From Rhizobium tropici CIAT 899 (GTDB lineage: Bacteria > Pseudomonadota > Alphaproteobacteria > Rhizobiales > Rhizobiaceae): 64,000 nt of DNA. Below the pieces are notes generated by a model. That model saw only the letters and a list, made by a program, of their open reading frames with translations. It was not told the DNA's origin and did no database searches. The translations under genes were made by a program, and so were the position numbers. The stretch's first letter is position 1. The number at the start of each line of letters is the position of its first letter. The stretch lies in NCBI RefSeq assembly GCF_000330885.1, contig NC_020062.1:938374-1002373 (forward strand). Reading direction: 5' to 3'. Shown piece by piece: positions 8,563 to 17,110 of this stretch.

Positions 8563-9957
8563 TCACTCGGCGGCGTCTTGTTTGGAAAGGGCTCGTAGGC
8601 AGGCGTCGATCGACGCCTGTTCGATGCCGGCGTAATGGTCGAATTCGTTCAGCACCTTCATGCCGAGATCGGCTTCGAAGCGCTGCTGGTTTGGGCTGGC
8701 GACGAAGTCCTGCTGCGCGCCATCGCCGAGATTGGACTGGAAAATGCCGGCGGCGCTGACGGGAAGGAAATCCTCGTAGACGATCGGATCGAACTGGACG
8801 AAGCCCTGGTCGATCAGCGCGTCGATATCCCCATGGCTCGTTGCGGCGGCCTGGCCCTTGGCGGTCAGCGAATAGGTGAAATAGCCGAGCCCTTCGGCGC
8901 GGATTGTTGCCCAGTCATCCGGGAATTTGGCAAAGCTCTGGGCAAGTGCCGCCTCATAATCGCGCGCGTTCGATCCGTCGGCTGCGGGGCGTACGATCTT
9001 GCGCGACTGATCGAGCAGCCTGTCATAAAGCGCGCGGCCCTTCGGCGTCAGCGCAATGCCGCGCTGTTCGATCTCGCCGAAGCGCGCGGTATGCGAGCCG
9101 GCTTCCCAGACGCCATCGGCATTGCGGAAGGAAACGGGTTCCTCTAGCGCCTTAAACGAGGTCTGGCGTAGCAGGATCGGGCAGTTGCGTGTCGGAGGAC
9201 CCTCGACGACGGCCTTCGGGGCGATGTCATAATCCGGCATCAATGCCTGCACCTGATCGATATCGAGCGTGCGCGGCGTCAGATGATTGATGTGCGGCCC
9301 CTTGAAGGACACGACATCGGCAATCAAGCGATGGGCATCATGGAGGCGATGGTACATGCCGGCATCAACATTGGCCTCGTCATGCCAGCGGAAGGTTTCC
9401 AAAACCTCGCCGACGAAGCGCTGGGCGTCGTCCTTGTTCAGGCCGCCTTCGCGCTCTGCCTTTTCGGTGAGTGCTACGGCACCTTCCGTGAAAATCTGGC
9501 GCTTGGCGAGAATGTCCGCGGCGGCCTTGCGAAGATCTTCATCGGCGATGAGATCGAGCCGCAGCAGGGAGGTGAAGACGCGGAAGGGGTTGCGCTTCAG
9601 CTCCGCATCGCCGATCGGCCGGAAGGCGGTCGAATGAACCGGCACGCCGGCGGTCGAGAGGTCGTAATAGCCGACGGGATACATGCCCATGACGGCGAAG
9701 ACGCGGGCCATCATCGCAAGTTCCGCCGCCGTGCCGAGCCGGATGGCGCCATGCCGCTCCTCGGAGATACGATCGAGATAATCGGTCGCCTCCAGCCGCT
9801 CCTTCAGCTTGGGCTGTGCGATGAGCGTTTCGTCATTGACGCGAGCGACCAGCTCCATGAGCGTGCCATAGGCGGGGACTTCCTCGCGATACATCGCCGA
9901 CATGGCGGCTGAAAAAGCACTGCGAATATCGCTGGTCGAGACGTGATCAGGCTTCAT
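8563..9957 (-). CDS. hglS: 2-oxoadipate dioxygenase/decarboxylase (DUF1338, HglS/YdcJ family)
   Basis: 464 residues, the same length as I recall for Pseudomonas putida HglS. Family members are Fe(II) enzymes that convert 2-oxoadipate and O2 to D-2-hydroxyglutarate and CO2. Candidate metal ligands fall within one residue of those I recall for HglS: His69 in ERHGAIR, His225 in PHINHL and Glu295 in RFGEIE; Arg73 matches the substrate-binding Arg. It is first in the minus-strand run hglS, aldehyde dehydrogenase, aminotransferase, and is divergent from a LysR-type regulator. It fills the step between 2-oxoadipate and the D-2-hydroxyglutarate dehydrogenase gene nearby, the strongest sign that the cluster is for lysine breakdown. 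Confidence 0.9.
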   Translation of the reverse strand: MKPDHVSTSDIRSAFSAAMSAMYREEVPAYGTLMELVARVNDETLIAQPKLKERLEATDYLDRISEERHGAIRLGTAAELAMMARVFAVMGMYPVGYYDLSTAGVPVHSTAFRPIGDAELKRNPFRVFTSLLRLDLIADEDLRKAAADILAKRQIFTEGAVALTEKAEREGGLNKDDAQRFVGEVLETFRWHDEANVDAGMYHRLHDAHRLIADVVSFKGPHINHLTPRTLDIDQVQALMPDYDIAPKAVVEGPPTRNCPILLRQTSFKALEEPVSFRNADGVWEAGSHTARFGEIEQRGIALTPKGRALYDRLLDQSRKIVRPAADGSNARDYEAALAQSFAKFPDDWATIRAEGLGYFTYSLTAKGQAAATSHGDIDALIDQGFVQFDPIVYEDFLPVSAAGIFQSNLGDGAQQDFVASPNQQRFEADLGMKVLNEFDHYAGIEQASIDACLRALSKQDAAE

Positions 9958-10061
9958 GGGCGATCTCTTCCTGAAAGACTATGTCATTCCTATCTGGCAG
10001 AATATCTCTTGTTCGACGGCTGGTCTTGTGAGAGAAAATTCTAACTTGATGCAAAAATGGA

Positions 10062-10961
10062 ATGATCATGCGCCGCCGCCTCATCCCTGACATCGTCAAC
10101 CTGCAGGCATTCGAATGCGCCGCGCGCCATCAGAATTTTTCGCGTGCCGCCGAAGAACTCAATCTTACCCAAAGCGCCGTCAGCCGTCAGATCAGCGATC
10201 TGGAGCAACAGACAGGTCTGAAGCTGTTTGAGCGTGTTCGCCAGCGCGTCGTGTTGTCCGAGGCCGGGCTTCGGCTGTTACCGGAGGTGAAGGACCTGCT
10301 TCTGCGCTCCGAGCGGCTGATGATCGGCGCCGTTGCCGCCGGCCAGATGAAATTATCGCTGAAGGTCGCGACCTTGCCGACTTTCGGTACGCGTTGGCTG
10401 GTGCCGCGCCTCGGCCGGTTTCTCGACGAACATCGCGATGTCGCCATCACGGTAGAATCCCGGTCCAAGCCCTTCAATTTTGAGGAGGATAATTTCGATC
10501 TCGCCATTCACTACGGTCTGCCGGCATGGGCGGGAGCCGTCGCGACTTTTCTTTGTAACGAAACCGTTCTCCCCGTCGCCAGCCGGGAACTTGCCGGACG
10601 ACTGGGTCTGATCTCGCCGGACGAGCTGTCAGGAGCCCCGCTGCTGCACCTGACAACGCGTCCGAAGCTCTGGGCGCAATGGTTCGATCTGCAGGAGCTG
10701 CCGACGGAGAACGCCTATCCCGGCGCGCGCTTCGACCAGTTTTCCATGATCATCGCAGCAGCCATCGCCGGGCTCGGTGTGGCGCTTCTGCCCACCTATC
10801 TCATCGAGGATGAGCTCAAGGCCGGCACGCTTCTGCCGCTGTTTAATCTGCCGATGCCGACCGAGAACAGCTATTACGTCGTCATGCCGGAAAAGAAGCA
10901 GACGAATGAGACGGCGACATTGTTTCAAGATTGGCTGCTGAGCGAGGTCACCCCGCAGTAG
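10062..10961 (+). CDS. LysR family transcriptional regulator (GcvA-like)
   Basis: 299 residues, with an N-terminal winged helix-turn-helix (residues about 8-66, containing NFSRAAEELNLTQSAVSRQI) and a C-terminal periplasmic-binding-protein-like effector domain. A second in-frame ATG lies two codons downstream at 10068. It is divergent from hglS across a 104-bp region, the classic arrangement for a LysR activator of the neighbouring operon. I infer control of the hglS-aldehyde dehydrogenase-aminotransferase run by a lysine-pathway intermediate; the effector is unknown. Confidence 0.92.
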   Translation: MIMRRRLIPDIVNLQAFECAARHQNFSRAAEELNLTQSAVSRQISDLEQQTGLKLFERVRQRVVLSEAGLRLLPEVKDLLLRSERLMIGAVAAGQMKLSLKVATLPTFGTRWLVPRLGRFLDEHRDVAITVESRSKPFNFEEDNFDLAIHYGLPAWAGAVATFLCNETVLPVASRELAGRLGLISPDELSGAPLLHLTTRPKLWAQWFDLQELPTENAYPGARFDQFSMIIAAAIAGLGVALLPTYLIEDELKAGTLLPLFNLPMPTENSYYVVMPEKKQTNETATLFQDWLLSEVTPQ

Positions 10962-10982
10962 TCACCGCCTTTTCCAAGGTGG

Positions 10983-11900
10983 TCAAATCGTGTCGAATAT
11001 GGCCGATGCTACGATGACTTCCGTGCCCGCGAGGCCGACCGAACAGAAGAGCGTCGTGTCGAGGAGCGACGTTCGACCGGCCGTATGGCCGGCGACTATT
11101 GTCGCAAGATCGAGCATTCGCTCCTCGTGCATGGTTCCGGAAAGGAAAAATGGAGACGCATAGGCGCGCGTTTGCTCAAGGGAATCCGTGGCGATGATGC
11201 TGGCCATGTTCGCGACATCCAGGCCGAGTTCGTGCCCCTTGAGCGTCTTCGGGCCGATCGTATTGATATGGACGCCGGCTTTTACATCCGAAGCATCGAT
11301 CACCGGCCTGTCGCTGTTTGTTGCGCATAACACGATATCGGCATTGGCCACGGCTTTTGCGGCACTTGTAACCGGTTCAACGGCAATGCCGAGTTCCAAT
11401 TGCATCTCTTCAGCGAAGGCGACGCAGTTTCTTGGGTTCCGGCTGAAGACATGGACGGAGCTTATGTCGCGAACGGCGGCAGCGGCAATGAGTTGTGTTC
11501 GCGCCTGAGCACCGCTGCCAATGATGCCGACCGTGCGGGCGGCCGCGGCGCTGAGGAGACGGATGGCTACGCCTCCGATTGCCCCGGTCCTGATCTGGCC
11601 GAGCCGTTCGCCCAAGATGATCCCTTGAAGTTCAGCGGTATCAGCACGCCAAACTGCGACGACCTGTGAATGCTGGTGGCCATCAAAAGTCTCATAGGCA
11701 CGAAAGCCGGCAAGCGGCCGCTCGCCATCAATGCCGCCGACCGTGAACACGATGTCTCCACGATCGGGAAAGGAGACGTGATGGCGGGGTGGGGACACCA
11801 GCTTGCCGGCGGCCTTGGCTCGGAAAGCTGCTTCCAAGGCATCGATTGCCCCACGCATGACTGCGGCAGGGCATAAATCCTCGTCTTTCAATATCTTCAT
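10983..11900 (-). CDS. Ornithine cyclodeaminase family protein
   Basis: 305 residues of the ornithine cyclodeaminase/mu-crystallin family. The NAD-binding loop is GIIGSGAQARTQL at about residues 124-136, and the preceding substrate-domain segment GQIRTGAIGG matches the family RTGA box. Members deaminate ornithine to proline, or reduce cyclic imines such as pyrroline-2-carboxylate, or make unusual diamino acids (SbnB type). It lies 37 bp downstream of the argininosuccinate synthase gene on the same strand, which points to ornithine/citrulline/arginine metabolism. The exact reaction cannot be decided from the sequence. Confidence 0.85.
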   Translation of the reverse strand: MKILKDEDLCPAAVMRGAIDALEAAFRAKAAGKLVSPPRHHVSFPDRGDIVFTVGGIDGERPLAGFRAYETFDGHQHSQVVAVWRADTAELQGIILGERLGQIRTGAIGGVAIRLLSAAAARTVGIIGSGAQARTQLIAAAAVRDISSVHVFSRNPRNCVAFAEEMQLELGIAVEPVTSAAKAVANADIVLCATNSDRPVIDASDVKAGVHINTIGPKTLKGHELGLDVANMASIIATDSLEQTRAYASPFFLSGTMHEERMLDLATIVAGHTAGRTSLLDTTLFCSVGLAGTEVIVASAIFDTI

Positions 11901-11937
11901 TGCGGGTCGGCCTCATTATGCCAGCCACTCTGCAACC

Positions 11938-13185
11938 TCAAGTGCAGTTGAGGTCAATAGCAGAGGCGGCTATTCTAGCGTTTCGCGTTGCCCAGCTTTT
12001 CAGGCGCAAGCCATTGAGTTTGATGAAGCCCTCGGCGTCATGGTGGTCGTATGCTCCGGAGCTTTCCTCGAAGGTGACAAGATCGGTCGAGTAGAGCGAA
12101 GCGGGCGAGGTGCGCGCGATCACGCTGGCTGAACCCTTGCAGAGCTTGAGCGTCACTTCGCCGCTGACATGGATTTGGCTCCGGTCTATCAATGCCTGCA
12201 GCATTTCCCGCTCGGGCGAATACCAAAATCCGTTGTAGATCAGCACAGCATAGCGCGGCATGATCTCGTCCTTCAAATGTGCAGCGGCGCGGTCGAGCGT
12301 GATGGATTCGATGCCGCGATGAGCGGCAAGCAGGATCGTGCCGCCTGGAGTTTCGTAAACGCCGCGCGATTTCATCCCGACGAAACGGTTCTCGACAAGG
12401 TCAATCCTGCCGATGCCATGCCTGCCGCCCAATTCATTGAGCTTCGTCAGGAGTGTAGCTGGTGCCATTGCTTCGCCATTCAGGGAAACGGCATCGCCCC
12501 TTTCGAAGCCGATGATGACGATTTCCGGTTCGTCGGGTGCCTCCAGAGGATCGACGGTGCGCTGGTAGATATGGGATGGCGCGATCTCGGCCGGATCTTC
12601 AAGGACCTTGCCCTCGGTAGAGGTGTGCAGGAGATTTGCGTCGGTCGAAAAGGGAGCCTCGCCACGCTTATCCTTCGGCACTGGAATTTGGTGCGCTTCG
12701 GCATATTCGATCAGTTGGGTGCGCGATTGGATGGTCCACTCGCGCCATGGCGCGATGATCTTGATTGATGGATCAAGCGCATTGGCCGCCAGTTCGAAAC
12801 GCACCTGGTCATTGCCCTTGCCTGTGGAGCCGTGGGCTATGGCATCGGCACCCACCTCGCTTGCGATATTGACGAGATGCTTGGCGATGAGAGGGCGGGC
12901 GATGGAGGAGCCGAGGAGATATTGCCCCTCATAGAGCGTGTTTGCCCGGAACATCGGGAAAACGAAATCCCGAACGAATTCCTCGCGGACATCCTCGATC
13001 CTGATATCTGTCACGCCCAATTGCTCGGCCTTTCGGCGGGCGGGCTCAAGCTCTTCGCCCTGGCCAAGGTCGGCGGTAAAGGTCACGACTTCGCAGCCGT
13101 AGGTTTGCTGCAGCCATTTCAGGATGATGGATGTGTCCAGTCCTCCCGAATAGGCGAGCACGACTTTCTTGAGCTTTTTCGACAT
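11938..13185 (-). CDS. argG: Argininosuccinate synthase
   Basis: 415 residues. The N-type ATP pyrophosphatase loop AYSGGLDTS is at residues 10-18, with the family motifs [22 protein letters not shown] and [15 protein letters not shown]. The enzyme joins citrulline and aspartate with ATP to argininosuccinate in the cytoplasm. Compared from memory with the housekeeping ArgG of Rhizobium, this protein looks divergent, especially toward the C-terminus, so it may be a second copy serving a special pathway. It forms a putative two-gene unit with the ornithine cyclodeaminase gene and is divergent from an Lrp-type regulator. Confidence 0.93.
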   Translation of the reverse strand: MSKKLKKVVLAYSGGLDTSIILKWLQQTYGCEVVTFTADLGQGEELEPARRKAEQLGVTDIRIEDVREEFVRDFVFPMFRANTLYEGQYLLGSSIARPLIAKHLVNIASEVGADAIAHGSTGKGNDQVRFELAANALDPSIKIIAPWREWTIQSRTQLIEYAEAHQIPVPKDKRGEAPFSTDANLLHTSTEGKVLEDPAEIAPSHIYQRTVDPLEAPDEPEIVIIGFERGDAVSLNGEAMAPATLLTKLNELGGRHGIGRIDLVENRFVGMKSRGVYETPGGTILLAAHRGIESITLDRAAAHLKDEIMPRYAVLIYNGFWYSPEREMLQALIDRSQIHVSGEVTLKLCKGSASVIARTSPASLYSTDLVTFEESSGAYDHHDAEGFIKLNGLRLKSWATRNARIAASAIDLNCT

Positions 13186-13312
13186 CAGCTTTCATCTCCA
13201 TGTTGACGGCTGAAACGATAGGCCAATCCTCGCGCAATGAGCTTGCAAAGAGTTCAAGATTACGAGAGAGTTTGGCATATTATTCCACTGGATCGTTCTC
13301 AGGAGCTATATT

Positions 13313-13783
13313 GTGTCATCGACTCTTGACGAGATAGACCGGCGTATTCTCAAGGTGTTGCAGCGGGATGGACGCATTTCCAATGTCGATCTTGCGAAGG
13401 AAGTGGGGCTGTCGCCATCACCCTGTCTTCGCCGCGTGCGATTGCTGGAGGATGCCGGCATCATCGATCGCTATGTTGCCGTTCTGGACCCGGCAAAGGT
13501 GGGAGCGGGCCTCACCGTGTTCGCCCGCGTCTGGTTCAAGACGCAGGATGCGCAAGTCACCCTGCAGTTTGCGGAGGCTGTCAGGCGATTTCCTGAAGTC
13601 ATGGAATGTTATCTGACCACGGGTGAATGCGATGCCGTCCTGCGCATCGTTACGACTGATCTGCACAGCTATTGGCGTTTTCAGGCCGACCACTTGACGC
13701 GCATCCCGAGCGTATTGAACGTCAAGACCGATGTGCCGATGGAAACGCTGAAGCGAAGCTTCGAGTTGCCTTTGGCCTCGTAG
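13313..13783 (+). CDS. Lrp/AsnC family transcriptional regulator
   Basis: 156 residues with a GTG start (AGGAG eight bases upstream). The helix-turn-helix (residues 6-55, containing ISNVDLAKEVGLSPSPCLRRV) has the SPSPCLRR signature of the Lrp proper subgroup, followed by a RAM domain. It is divergent from argG across 127 bp. The arrangement suggests amino-acid-responsive control of the argG-cyclodeaminase unit, possibly by arginine or ornithine; this is inferred. It differs clearly from the other Lrp-type protein in the window. Confidence 0.92.
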   Translation: MSSTLDEIDRRILKVLQRDGRISNVDLAKEVGLSPSPCLRRVRLLEDAGIIDRYVAVLDPAKVGAGLTVFARVWFKTQDAQVTLQFAEAVRRFPEVMECYLTTGECDAVLRIVTTDLHSYWRFQADHLTRIPSVLNVKTDVPMETLKRSFELPLAS

Positions 13784-13912
13784 CATTGCAGCCAGCTGTC
13801 GGCCAATTATGGCGGCGGCGAAGTGCCGTTGAGCTTGCGGAGCCGATGCCTGCCTGCTCGGACCCTGGCGGGCATATCGGACCTGCAAGACAATTGATGT
13901 TTGGAGAGCGAA

Positions 13913-14660
13913 ATGAGCATATTCGAAACGGCGATGCAGGCGACACGCCCGGTTCGCAAGCCGTTTTCCGGACTATTCCTTTGCCTTTGCCTCAGGGTCG
14001 ATCATACGAGGCGAGGGAAGAAAGGGCTCCGACATCGATCTGGTCGTGGTCTTCGATCGGCTCGAAACCGCCTGGCGCGAAACCTTTATCGAGGGCGAGT
14101 TCCCATTCGAAGTGTTTGTTCACGACCCGGAGACGCTCAGCTGGTTCTTTGAGAGCGATATTGCGCGCGGCTATCCCGTTATCATTCATATGGTTGCGAC
14201 AGGCCAGATCCTCGGGCCAAATCCTGACAAGGGGCAGATCTGGAGGGACTATGCTGCCAGCATTCTCCATGCCAGCCCACCGGGGCTGGAAGGTGAGAAG
14301 CTGAATGCTCTGAAATATCAGATCACCGATCTTCTCGATGACCTTCATGGTGAGCCGGCGGCTCCGGAGATACAAGCGATTGCCGCGCAACTCTACCAGC
14401 CTTTGGCTGACCTTATGCTGCTGGGACGAGGAAGATGGTCGGGCAGGGGCAAATGGATTCCCCGCCTGCTTCGTGAGGTGGATTGGCACTTGGCCGATAG
14501 CTTCGACGATGCTTTCGGTCGGGCCTCAGCGGGAGATGTTGAGGCACTGTGCAACCTGACGCATACCGAACTGGACCGGCATGGTGGCCCGTTCTTCGCA
14601 GGCGACAAGCGCATGGCATCGCAACAGGCGAGACGAAAGAGCCTTGTGCCCGGTGGTTGA
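13913..14660 (+). pseudogene. Nucleotidyltransferase-domain protein interrupted by a +1 frameshift
   Basis: A good start (GGAGAGCGAA then ATG at 13913) reads M-S-I-F-E-T-A-M-Q-A-T. The reading then moves by one base near 13946 into a frame giving A-R-F-A-S-R-F-P-D-Y-S-F-A-F-A-S. That leads straight into GSIIRGEGRKGSDIDLVVV, the GSxxxG...SDIDL signature of DNA polymerase beta-like nucleotidyltransferases, and stays open to 14660. The downstream frame has an in-frame stop at 13914-13916 and no start before the motif; the internal Met at 14046 would lose the catalytic Asp pair. With one base removed the gene would encode about 248 residues. It could be a real inactivation or a sequencing error. 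Confidence 0.75.
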
Positions 14661-14788
14661 TTGTTAAGTGCTGATCGAAAAATTTTAAGCTTGAAATTTT
14701 TCTTGCCAACGCTCACACATTTTCCTTCGGGTCACTGCAGATTTTCGGCAGGATAGACGCGAGGTGAACTCGGGAGGAGGAAGCCGCC

Positions 14789-15880
14789 TTGAAGATGCAT
14801 CCGCTGAAGGGGCCGAACCGGCTGAAGCTCGGTGTTTTTTCTGCCAATGCGGATGGCGGCCTTGCCATCACCGATGTGCCGGAGCGCTGGACGGCAGGCT
14901 GGCAGGATAATCTGACCGCCGCACAGATCGCTGACCGGGCTGGGCTCGAGTTCTTTCTGCCGATTGCCCGCTGGCGCGGTTTTGGAGGCAAGAACCGCGT
15001 GCGCGAATGGTCGTTCGAGACCTTCACCTGGGCGGCCGCGCTTTCGGCCGCGACCGAGCGGATCGGCCTTTTCATGACGGTGCACGTGCCGCTCGTCCAT
15101 CCCCTTTATGCTGCGAAGTCGCTTGCGACGGTCGATCACATAAGTCAGGGGCGGGCGGGGTTGAACATTGTCTGCGGCTGGAACCCGAAGGAATTCGGTA
15201 TGTTCGGCGTGCCGCTAGTCGAAAAGGGCTACGACCAGGCGGGCGAATGGCTCGAAATTGTCGAGAGGCTCTATGCCTCTGATGAGCCGATCGACTATAT
15301 GGGCACCTATTACAATCTGAAGGAAGCCGTCAGCCGCCCTGCCAGCCTGCAGGCGCCGCGGCCGGTGACGATGAATGCGGCTTTCGGCGGCCCCGGCCGA
15401 GACTTTGCTGCCGCGCATTGCGACTATCTCTTCACCACCTTTACCGAGATTGATGAAGCCGGAAAGCATGTGACCGACATCGCTGCACGGGCGGAAGGCA
15501 CGGGCAGGCAGGTCGGCGTTTATACGGTCTGTCACGTCGTCTGCCGCGAGACGCAAGCGGAGGCGGAGGACTATTACACCCGCTATGCCGTGACCATGGC
15601 CGATCACGCCGCCGTCGATCAGCACATGGCCGGCAAGAAGGAGTTCTCGCAATCCCATGATCGCGAGGCCTATGAGCGCTACCGGCAGCGCTTTGCCGGT
15701 GGAGCTGGCAGCTATCCGCTGATCGGCACGCCGCAGCGCATTGCCGAAGAGATGATTGCCATTGCCGAGCAAGGCTATGCCGGCATCGCCTTGTCCTTCG
15801 TCAACTATACGCAGGAACTGCCTTATTTCTGCGATCGGGTGCTTCCGATTTTGAAGAAGGCTGGGCTTCGGGTGGAGTGA
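14789..15880 (+). CDS. LLM class flavin-dependent monooxygenase (RutA/SfnG-like)
   Basis: 363 residues of the bacterial luciferase TIM-barrel family. Segments such as ARWRGFGGKNR and the GRAGLNIVCGWNPKEFGMFG stretch recall the pyrimidine monooxygenase RutA and dimethylsulfone monooxygenase SfnG branch. Such enzymes use reduced FMN and O2. The TTG at 14789 has AGGAGG eight bases upstream; the ATG two codons later (14795) is an alternative. It stands alone, with no flavin reductase nearby, so the substrate is unknown; a carbon-sulfur or ring-nitrogen compound is the likely class. Confidence 0.85.
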   Translation: MKMHPLKGPNRLKLGVFSANADGGLAITDVPERWTAGWQDNLTAAQIADRAGLEFFLPIARWRGFGGKNRVREWSFETFTWAAALSAATERIGLFMTVHVPLVHPLYAAKSLATVDHISQGRAGLNIVCGWNPKEFGMFGVPLVEKGYDQAGEWLEIVERLYASDEPIDYMGTYYNLKEAVSRPASLQAPRPVTMNAAFGGPGRDFAAAHCDYLFTTFTEIDEAGKHVTDIAARAEGTGRQVGVYTVCHVVCRETQAEAEDYYTRYAVTMADHAAVDQHMAGKKEFSQSHDREAYERYRQRFAGGAGSYPLIGTPQRIAEEMIAIAEQGYAGIALSFVNYTQELPYFCDRVLPILKKAGLRVE

Positions 15881-16297
15881 ACGACTGCTTCAATGCTTTG
15901 CACCTCGCGACTCGCGGGAATGTGATCATCCCTTTGATGGAGACATATTTGTCGCCTCAAGGCTGGTTTTTCAGGCCACTCACAGCAACGTCGCTTTCGT
16001 GCCGCGGTGTCGCGGGTGCGACATGTGTGCAACGCAGCAAAAAACTTGAGGTCAAGGGGTTTACAAGCGTGGCCCCGGATGGGATTCTTTTAGACGAAGG
16101 ATGCTGCTTGATTGGAAGCGGCTTCATTCCCTTCAACCGGATGCCGCTAGTCTTGGCTCCGATGTGCCGCAATTTTGCTGGCGCTTAACCGAACAAAATC
16201 AATCCGAAGCCGGAATGCGGTTGCTCCCGTGTCTGGCTGTTGCCTTGTTGCGCCCTGAACATCACGAGGTCGGGGCATAGAGAATGCGGGCTTTAAC
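15881..16297. other. Intergenic region without recognisable gene
   Basis: 417 bp between the LLM monooxygenase and the exported protein. Short open frames exist on both strands but lack ribosome binding sites and plausible protein character. I see no RNA gene, clear operator or repeat here; a promoter for the gene at 16298 is presumably in its last part. Confidence 0.5.
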
Positions 16298-16960
16298 ATG
16301 GGCTTCAAGTCAAAACGCGTCCTCCGCGGCGTTCTTGGTCTTCTTGCGAGTGTCAGCTTGCCGCAGGTCACCAAAGCCAGCGATCTGATGATCTGGTCGC
16401 CGGTCAAGGTCGCACCCAGAACATACAAGGCCACTCTCGGTTTCCGGCTGCCGATGGCCTGGGACGTCAGCGCCGGCATGGATCTCGGGCTTGGTAGCGC
16501 CGCCACCGGCGCGATCTTGCGAAGCAGCAGCCTGGCAACGCTCTGGGGCACGGCAATCGACGATCACAAGCGCTTTTCGACCGTATGGCGCCGCGAGGTG
16601 TCGTTGAGGGTCGATGCGCTCAATAGCACGGGAGTGCTTTGCCTTGAGCGCTCGCGGAGCTGGACAGTGTCGGAAAACCTGGACATGAGCACTTCGAGGT
16701 CGCTGAACGTAAATTACGCGGGCACGCGGAGCGCGGCAAACTCCATCGTCGCGACGCAGGCCGTTACCGTTGCCGTTCCCTGGACAGGAACTTCGATCTC
16801 CGCGATCGGCAACCTGAAGGACGTCGGCAGTGCCTTTTCCAGCACGATCTCATTTCGCCAACCCTTGGCGCCGAACCTGAATTTCTCAGCGTCTTTTGCT
16901 GATCCGCAGACTTTGGCGCCAGCTGGCAATGTCCGTCTGGACTATCGCATCAAATGGTAG
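16298..16960 (+). CDS. Exported hypothetical protein, possible beta-barrel-type surface protein
   Basis: 220 residues, family not recognised. The N-terminus (MGFKSKRVLRGVLGLLASVSLP then QVTKAS) looks like a Sec signal peptide with cleavage near residue 28. The mature part is rich in Ser, Thr, Ala and alternating hydrophobic residues, predicts as beta-strands, and ends in a basic-aromatic YRIKW, as many outer-membrane strands do. It has no evident partner; the convergent neighbour is a mechanosensitive channel gene. The internal length is too short for a large porin but enough for an 8-10 strand barrel. Confidence 0.6.
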   Translation: MGFKSKRVLRGVLGLLASVSLPQVTKASDLMIWSPVKVAPRTYKATLGFRLPMAWDVSAGMDLGLGSAATGAILRSSSLATLWGTAIDDHKRFSTVWRREVSLRVDALNSTGVLCLERSRSWTVSENLDMSTSRSLNVNYAGTRSAANSIVATQAVTVAVPWTGTSISAIGNLKDVGSAFSSTISFRQPLAPNLNFSASFADPQTLAPAGNVRLDYRIKW

Positions 16961-17056
16961 GGTAACCGCAGAGTTCGGGTGATGCGGAACAAATGCGGCT
17001 AGCGGAAGTTTAGACCTCGCAAGAAATCGATCTTGCTTGAGGTGTCGTGCCTCGCA

Positions 17057-17096
17057 AAGCCTGCCGCTTGCTCAGCTCCCTGCCGGCGGCAGGCTT
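17057..17096. terminator. Stem-loop between convergent genes
   Basis: An 11-bp perfect stem, AAGCCTGCCGC at 17057-17067 and GCGGCAGGCTT at 17086-17096, with an 18-base loop. It lies between the end of the exported-protein gene and the end of mscS, which converge. Probable transcription terminator; no T-tract. Confidence 0.5.
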
Positions 17097-17110
17097 GGCT
17101 TTCGTTGAGG

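Noticed and set aside
14046-14660. Nucleotidyltransferase gene taken to start at the internal Met at 14046
   Set aside because: This start comes after the GS...SDIDL catalytic motif, so the product would be inactive and truncated; the frameshifted full-length reading explains the sequence better.
14678-14701. AT-rich hairpin AAAAATTT/AAATTTTT after the nucleotidyltransferase gene
   Set aside because: It could fold, but an all-A/T stem is weak and also fits an AT-rich promoter region of the next gene; not strong enough to call a terminator.
15877-16188. 103-codon open frame after the LLM monooxygenase
   Set aside because: No Shine-Dalgarno site, atypical composition with many Cys and Arg, and it begins at the stop codon region of the upstream gene by chance.
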